Source: Bacillota bacterium
GTDB lineage: Bacteria; Bacillota; Bacilli; Alicyclobacillales; SLC66
NCBI GenBank assembly: GCA_021797415.1
Contig: JAJZZT010000438.1
Location: 1 to 9,372, forward strand
Length of the DNA: 9,372 nucleotides
Reading direction: 5' to 3'
Below are positions 6,548 through 9,372 of the stretch, in pieces (within the stretch, counting starts at the first letter, position 1; every line of letters starts with the position of its first letter). The position numbers and the translations under genes are program-made. Under the pieces are notes generated by a model. The model made no database searches and was not told where the DNA came from. It saw nothing but the letters and a program-made list of their open reading frames with translations.

Positions 6548-8368
6548 TCACTGCTTCGGCTTCATCAGTCCGAGGATCTGGTATACAACGAACGGCAGTG
6601 TGTGCGTGAACTGGTTCAAAAGCGCCGGATTGTGTTGAAATGCGGGCCAGACCCAGTTTTGCGTAGAGAAGGTGTGGCCAGCTACATTGTTCCATATCGG
6701 AATCGCCGGCAACCAGTAATTGTAAGCCTTCGCCAACTTGAGGACATACTGCTTTTCCGTTGCGGCCGGGAGATTCCCATCCAGCTTGATCGCGAGACTT
6801 TCCGGCTGCACCCAGCCAAACCCCGGAATTTTGAAGCCCAGCGGCACACCGAGCGGATTGGGCGGAGGGTTGGGGATCAACTGCCCCTGATTGCCGACGC
6901 GGAAATTGTTGTCGCCGATAAAAATTTGGTTGTAGGTGTTGGCGGGATTCATGTTCCATCCGCCCCACCAGCGCATCGCCACAGCGTATTTGCCGCTGCT
7001 CCTTCCCTGACTCGAATAGAATGTCGACGTATTGACAACAATCGGCGACGCTTTGATGCCAAGCGAGGTCAATTGGCCGGTAATCCCTTGAATCGCGGCA
7101 TCCCAGGCGGTGAATTGCGGCGCGTAAATATTCATGGTGAACGGTTTGCCATTCGGCATGATCCACCCTTGCGACGTCTTCTTGAATCCGACCGACTCCA
7201 GCAGCGCGGCGCCTTTGGCAGGATCATAGCTGTAAGGATTCAACGAATTCAACTGTGCCTGCGTCAACCACTGGTGATTGGCCGTCGCCGTCATGCCGTC
7301 CAGAATGGTCATCAGTTTGCTGCCGACCGGCAGACCGATCTTCCACGCACCCTGCCGGTTGATCATGTACGCCAGGGCCTGTCTCACCTGCGGCATGTTG
7401 TAAGGGTAGATGTTCTCGTTAAACAGCAGACTCACGCCCGCGCTGAGCGGCGCCGCGACAAATTGATTCCCGTGCTTGCCGATTACGGCATTGTACACGG
7501 GCGGTGAAAAGGCAACCGAAGTAAAATCCACCGTTCCGTTGGCCAATGCGCGCCATGTCACATCGTTCGTGGTCTGGTTGATCACCATCACTTGATCCGC
7601 GTTCACATGATTGGCAAAGAGGAAGTCGGGATTTTTCGTATACAGTTCCTGCGAAGAACTCCAGTTTTGAAATTCCCACGGCCCGTCATACAGCAGATTG
7701 GAACCGCTCGTAAAATTGTGCCCCTGAATCGTGGCCGTCCATTTCCCCATTTGCAGTTGCGCCTGCTGCACGCTTTTCAGCTTGGGATTGCCGCTCTCCT
7801 GCTTCACGACCTGCCACAGGTTCGCCGGTATGAACTGTTGAAAATCCGCCGCAGGAAGAATGACGTTGTTGTTCAGGATTTGCTGCAGCAACACGGCCGT
7901 ATTGTAGAGAAAATGCGGGTTTTTGTAAAATACGATCGTATGAGGATTGAGGACTTTCATGCCCGTGAGACCCCAGCTCTGGGGATTCCCGAACATGAAC
8001 TGGATCTCAAACGTGACGTAGACATCGTTGGCGGTGACAGGAGTGCCGTTGGACCATTTCGCGTTTGGATTGAGATAGACGGTCACCTGGTTGCCTTGGT
8101 TGGTTATTTTCCAGCTTTTTGCGAGCAGCGGCCAATAATTGTACGCTCCCGTATATTTGTAGATGGCCAGCGCCGAATAGGCCAGAGGATTCTGAATGAC
8201 ATTGCCCATCCCAACCGGATTCACGATTCCGTTGGTCTGCCATCCGCCGGCGTAACTGATCGTGGTCGTCCCTTGCGCAAACGCCCCTCCGCCCGCGCCG
8301 AACATCAGCGTCGCGGTAGTCCCCGCGGCCAGAAACGCGGCCATCAGGGCTCTCCTTTTTGATCTCAT
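6548..8368 (-). CDS. Extracellular solute-binding protein, family 5 (SBP_bac_5), of the mannoside importer
   Basis: A 606-residue binding protein that captures the transported solute outside the cell. The signal peptide MRSKRRALMAAFLAAG... ends with AFA-Q at about residue 31-32. There is no lipobox Cys and no Cys visible anywhere in the mature protein, which is unusual for a Gram-positive binding protein. Family-5 features include LAKSWKIT, KWSNGTPVTANDV, a YDGPWEFQNW segment, MPQVRQALAYMINR, YDPAKGAALLESVGF and a C-terminal ...YNYWLPAIPIWN segment. The mature chain is rich in Asn, Gln, Trp and Tyr and has only about 20 Asp+Glu in about 575 residues. The ATG at 8368 is preferred (GGGGGGA 6 nt upstream, followed directly by a signal peptide) over an in-frame TTG 17 codons earlier. 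It is first in its operon, behind a strong promoter. The family binds peptides or oligosaccharides; the mannosidase neighbours favour mannosides. Confidence 0.92.
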   Translation of the reverse strand: MRSKRRALMAAFLAAGTTATLMFGAGGGAFAQGTTTISYAGGWQTNGIVNPVGMGNVIQNPLAYSALAIYKYTGAYNYWPLLAKSWKITNQGNQVTVYLNPNAKWSNGTPVTANDVYVTFEIQFMFGNPQSWGLTGMKVLNPHTIVFYKNPHFLYNTAVLLQQILNNNVILPAADFQQFIPANLWQVVKQESGNPKLKSVQQAQLQMGKWTATIQGHNFTSGSNLLYDGPWEFQNWSSSQELYTKNPDFLFANHVNADQVMVINQTTNDVTWRALANGTVDFTSVAFSPPVYNAVIGKHGNQFVAAPLSAGVSLLFNENIYPYNMPQVRQALAYMINRQGAWKIGLPVGSKLMTILDGMTATANHQWLTQAQLNSLNPYSYDPAKGAALLESVGFKKTSQGWIMPNGKPFTMNIYAPQFTAWDAAIQGITGQLTSLGIKASPIVVNTSTFYSSQGRSSGKYAVAMRWWGGWNMNPANTYNQIFIGDNNFRVGNQGQLIPNPPPNPLGVPLGFKIPGFGWVQPESLAIKLDGNLPAATEKQYVLKLAKAYNYWLPAIPIWNNVAGHTFSTQNWVWPAFQHNPALLNQFTHTLPFVVYQILGLMKPKQ

Positions 8369-8420
8369 TCCGTTTCCCCCCACTTGTGTTATCCCCACCT
8401 GAAGATGGAGTCGGGACAAA

Positions 8421-8434
8421 GGACAACGCTTTCA
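8421..8434. promoter_or_regulatory. cre-like site 1 (candidate CcpA box)
   Basis: GGACAACGCTTTCA matches the Bacillus cre consensus TGWAANCGNTNWCA at 12 of 14 positions, including the central CG. It lies about 50-60 nt downstream of the predicted minus-strand start, inside the leader, where CcpA could block elongation. Confidence 0.35.
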
Positions 8435-8439
8435 CTTTC

Positions 8440-8465
8440 TTGATATATCATATTGGATATATCAA
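8440..8465. promoter_or_regulatory. Double operator-like palindrome on the binding-protein side
   Basis: TTGATATATC (8440-8449) and GATATATCAA (8456-8465) form perfect 10-bp inverted arms around ATATTG. The stretch can also be read as two tandem palindromic 12-mers, TTGATATATCAT (8440-8451) and TGGATATATCAA (8454-8465), 14 bp apart. Each matches TTGATATATCAA at 11 of 12. It lies about 17-42 nt downstream of the predicted start of the minus-strand transcript, a repressor position. A third copy is on the GH125 side. Confidence 0.6.
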
Positions 8466-8466
8466 T

Positions 8467-8480
8467 AGAAAACGCTGTCC
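8467..8480. promoter_or_regulatory. cre-like site 2 (candidate CcpA box)
   Basis: AGAAAACGCTGTCC matches TGWAANCGNTNWCA at 12 of 14 positions, failing only at the two outermost bases. It lies immediately downstream of the predicted minus-strand transcription start (about 8482). Catabolite repression fits a sugar-uptake operon. Confidence 0.38.
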
Positions 8481-8488
8481 TGTTGATA

Positions 8489-8517
8489 GGTATAATCTTT
8501 TGCCAACCGCTTGTCAA
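8489..8517 (-). promoter_or_regulatory. Sigma-A-type promoter of the binding-protein/transporter operon
   Basis: On the minus strand, TTGACA (8512-8517) is followed by a 17-bp spacer and TATACC (8489-8494). The region upstream of the -35 box is AT-rich and may be an UP element. The start is expected near 8482. Spacer length and hexamers match the facing GH125 promoter. Confidence 0.72.
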
Positions 8518-8575
8518 CCATAAATTTATCGCAGTTAATTAACTTTTTGGGGCGGAAGAGTAGAACCGCCTAAAT

Positions 8576-8594
8576 CACGGATGGTCCATCCGTG
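8576..8594. promoter_or_regulatory. 19-bp palindrome between the two promoters
   Basis: CACGGATGGTCCATCCGTG has perfect 9-bp arms around a single central T. It lies upstream of both -35 boxes, about 45 bp from the GH125 one and about 59 bp from the transporter one. A dyad this tight suggests a dimeric DNA-binding protein, possibly a shared activator. A transcript hairpin is unlikely because neither predicted transcript covers it. Confidence 0.5.
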
Positions 8595-8638
8595 CGTCCT
8601 CCGCTGCGAGACTGCCGGCAACGAAGCTGCCAGACAGG

Positions 8639-8667
8639 TTGACAATTGTATTTAGCAAGGATATACC
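8639..8667 (+). promoter_or_regulatory. Sigma-A-type promoter of the GH125 gene
   Basis: TTGACA (8639-8644), a 17-bp spacer and TATACC (8662-8667) face away from the transporter promoter and use the same hexamers and spacing. The start is expected near 8675, about 93 nt before the GH125 ATG. The sequence AGACAAGTCT (8671-8680), a small inverted repeat, covers the predicted start. Confidence 0.7.
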
Positions 8668-8695
8668 TAAAGACAAGTCTACAAGCCATCCCTAT

Positions 8696-8707
8696 TTGTT
8701 ATATCAA
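8696..8707. promoter_or_regulatory. Third operator-like site, on the GH125 side
   Basis: TTGTTATATCAA matches the palindrome TTGATATATCAA at 11 of 12. It lies about 20-30 nt downstream of the predicted GH125 transcription start, a position like that of the pair at 8440-8465 relative to the opposite promoter. Confidence 0.5.
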
Positions 8708-8728
8708 ATAAGTTTACAGAAAAAGCAT

Positions 8729-8760
8729 GTCCGGCCACTCCGCTGCCGGACCAGGGAGAG
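8729..8760 (+). promoter_or_regulatory. Hairpin directly before the GH125 ribosome binding site
   Basis: GTCCGGC (8729-8735) and GCCGGAC (8745-8751) are perfect 7-bp arms with a 9-nt loop. Two bases later comes the ribosome binding site GGGAGAG (8754-8760), 7 nt before the ATG. The stem is GC-rich in an otherwise AT-rich leader. It may stabilise the 5' end of the mRNA or influence ribosome loading. Confidence 0.5.
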
Positions 8761-8767
8761 ATTGTTC

Positions 8768-9372
8768 ATGACAGCAGTGGCTTCCTATGCCTTGGACGAA
8801 GTCATCAAGAATGTATTTAGCAGGATAGGCGACGCGAAGCTGCGCAATATGGCGGAGACCTGCCTGCGCAGCACGCTGGACACCTCCGTGCAATGGATGG
8901 AGGGCGAGGACCCGTTTGTCATCACGGGCGACATCCCGGCGATGTGGTTGCGCGATTCGTCCAGCCAGGTGGAACCGTATGTGCGGTTTGCCAGGGATCA
9001 CGCGGAACTCGGAAGGCTGATCGCCGGCGTGATCCGCCGCCAGGCGTTCTACATCCGGGAGGATGCGTACGCCAACGCCTTCAATGTCGCCGCAAACCAC
9101 GCCATGGGCTTCCCGCGCGACATCACCGTCAAAAATCCCTGGGTCTTTGAACGGAAATTTGAACTGGATTCCCTCTGCCACCCCGTGCGGCTGTGGTGGA
9201 TGTACTGGCGGGCGACGGGCGACCGCGCGATCTTCACGCCGTCTCTCTCCGCCGCGATCCTGCGCATCCTGGATGTGATGGAGACGGAACAGGAGCACGA
9301 ACAGCGATCCCCCTATTCCTTTCGCCGGTTGCGGGCGCCCAAATCCGACACGCTGCCGCGCGCGGGCCGGGG
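8768..9372 (+). CDS. GH125 exo-alpha-1,6-mannosidase, N-terminal part (cut by right edge)
   Basis: This frame gives 201 complete codons and stays open at the right edge. Family hallmarks are FVITGDIPAMWLRDSSSQVEPY (about 50-71), RRQAFYIREDAYANAFN (90-106), VKNPWVFERKFELDSLCHPVRLWWMYWRATGD (about 121-152) and a C-terminal DTLPRAGRG. GH125 (formerly DUF1237) enzymes remove terminal alpha-1,6-linked mannose by inversion, for example from N-glycan cores. Full members have about 430 residues, so nearly half is present. The catalytic acid and base are expected downstream of the window edge, so activity cannot be confirmed. The ATG is supported by GGGAGAG 7 nt upstream. There is no signal peptide, so it is probably cytoplasmic. 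It is divergent from the transporter operon and shares its regulatory motifs. Confidence 0.93.
   Translation, partial: MTAVASYALDEVIKNVFSRIGDAKLRNMAETCLRSTLDTSVQWMEGEDPFVITGDIPAMWLRDSSSQVEPYVRFARDHAELGRLIAGVIRRQAFYIREDAYANAFNVAANHAMGFPRDITVKNPWVFERKFELDSLCHPVRLWWMYWRATGDRAIFTPSLSAAILRILDVMETEQEHEQRSPYSFRRLRAPKSDTLPRAGR

Larger units (their letters stand above)
8369..8767. promoter_or_regulatory. Divergent regulatory region between binding-protein and GH125 genes
   Basis: About 400 bp without a gene. It holds two outward-facing promoters, three copies of a 12-bp palindromic motif, two cre-like sequences, a 19-bp near-perfect palindrome, a small GGCGG/CCGCC stem (8551-8570), a 12-bp palindrome AGTTAATTAACT (8533-8544), and a hairpin next to the GH125 ribosome binding site. 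AT-rich DNA directly upstream of the minus-strand -35 box could act as an UP element. The predicted 5' leaders are about 114 nt (binding protein) and about 93 nt (GH125). I see no recognised riboswitch. Confidence 0.75.

Noticed and set aside
8369..8419. TTG start 17 codons upstream of the binding-protein ATG
   Set aside because: It would place a non-signal stretch before a clear signal peptide; the ATG at 8368 is directly followed by the RSKRR n-region.
8551..8570. GGCGGAAGAGTAGAACCGCC, faintly reminiscent of a T-box leader (AGTA next to a stem)
   Set aside because: No specifier or antiterminator segments, and it lies upstream of both predicted transcription starts.

Overview
The window holds most of an uptake-and-breakdown locus for alpha-linked mannose sugars, arranged as two divergent transcription units. 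On the minus strand, in transcription order, lie an extracellular solute-binding protein, a small two-helix membrane protein, two Opp/Dpp-type permeases, two Opp/Dpp-type ATPases, a Cys-type sulfatase, and the N-terminal part of a GH38 alpha-mannosidase that runs off the left edge. On the plus strand a GH125 exo-alpha-1,6-mannosidase starts at 8768 and runs off the right edge. No regulator, integrase, transposase, RNA gene or CRISPR array was found.

The two units are separated by about 400 bp of regulatory DNA (8369-8767). Each has a promoter with a perfect TTGACA, a 17-bp spacer and TATACC. Downstream of the two start regions lie three copies of a 12-bp palindromic motif (consensus TTGATATATCAA, each 11/12), two on the binding-protein side and one on the GH125 side. 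This suggests one repressor controls both arms. Two cre-like sequences near the binding-protein promoter suggest CcpA-type carbon control as well. A 19-bp near-perfect palindrome and an AT-rich tract lie between the two promoters.

Proposed working model (inference): mannose-rich oligosaccharides, perhaps partly sulfated, are bound outside the cell and imported intact. They are then handled in the cytoplasm, because neither the sulfatase, GH38 nor GH125 N-terminus has a signal peptide. The sulfatase would remove sulfate, and GH125 (alpha-1,6) and GH38 (alpha-1,2/1,3/1,6) would release mannose. GH38 and GH125 also sit together in N-glycan loci of streptococci. The transporter belongs to the peptide-transporter family, some of whose members import oligosaccharides.

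Host: strong purine-rich ribosome binding sites, sigma-A-like promoters, cre-like sites and a moderately high GC content point to a GC-rich Firmicute. The mature binding protein has no cysteine, only about 20 acidic residues in about 575, and many Asn/Gln. That composition is typical of proteins exposed to acid, so an acidophile of the Alicyclobacillus/Sulfobacillus type is a reasonable guess. The taxon is inference only.
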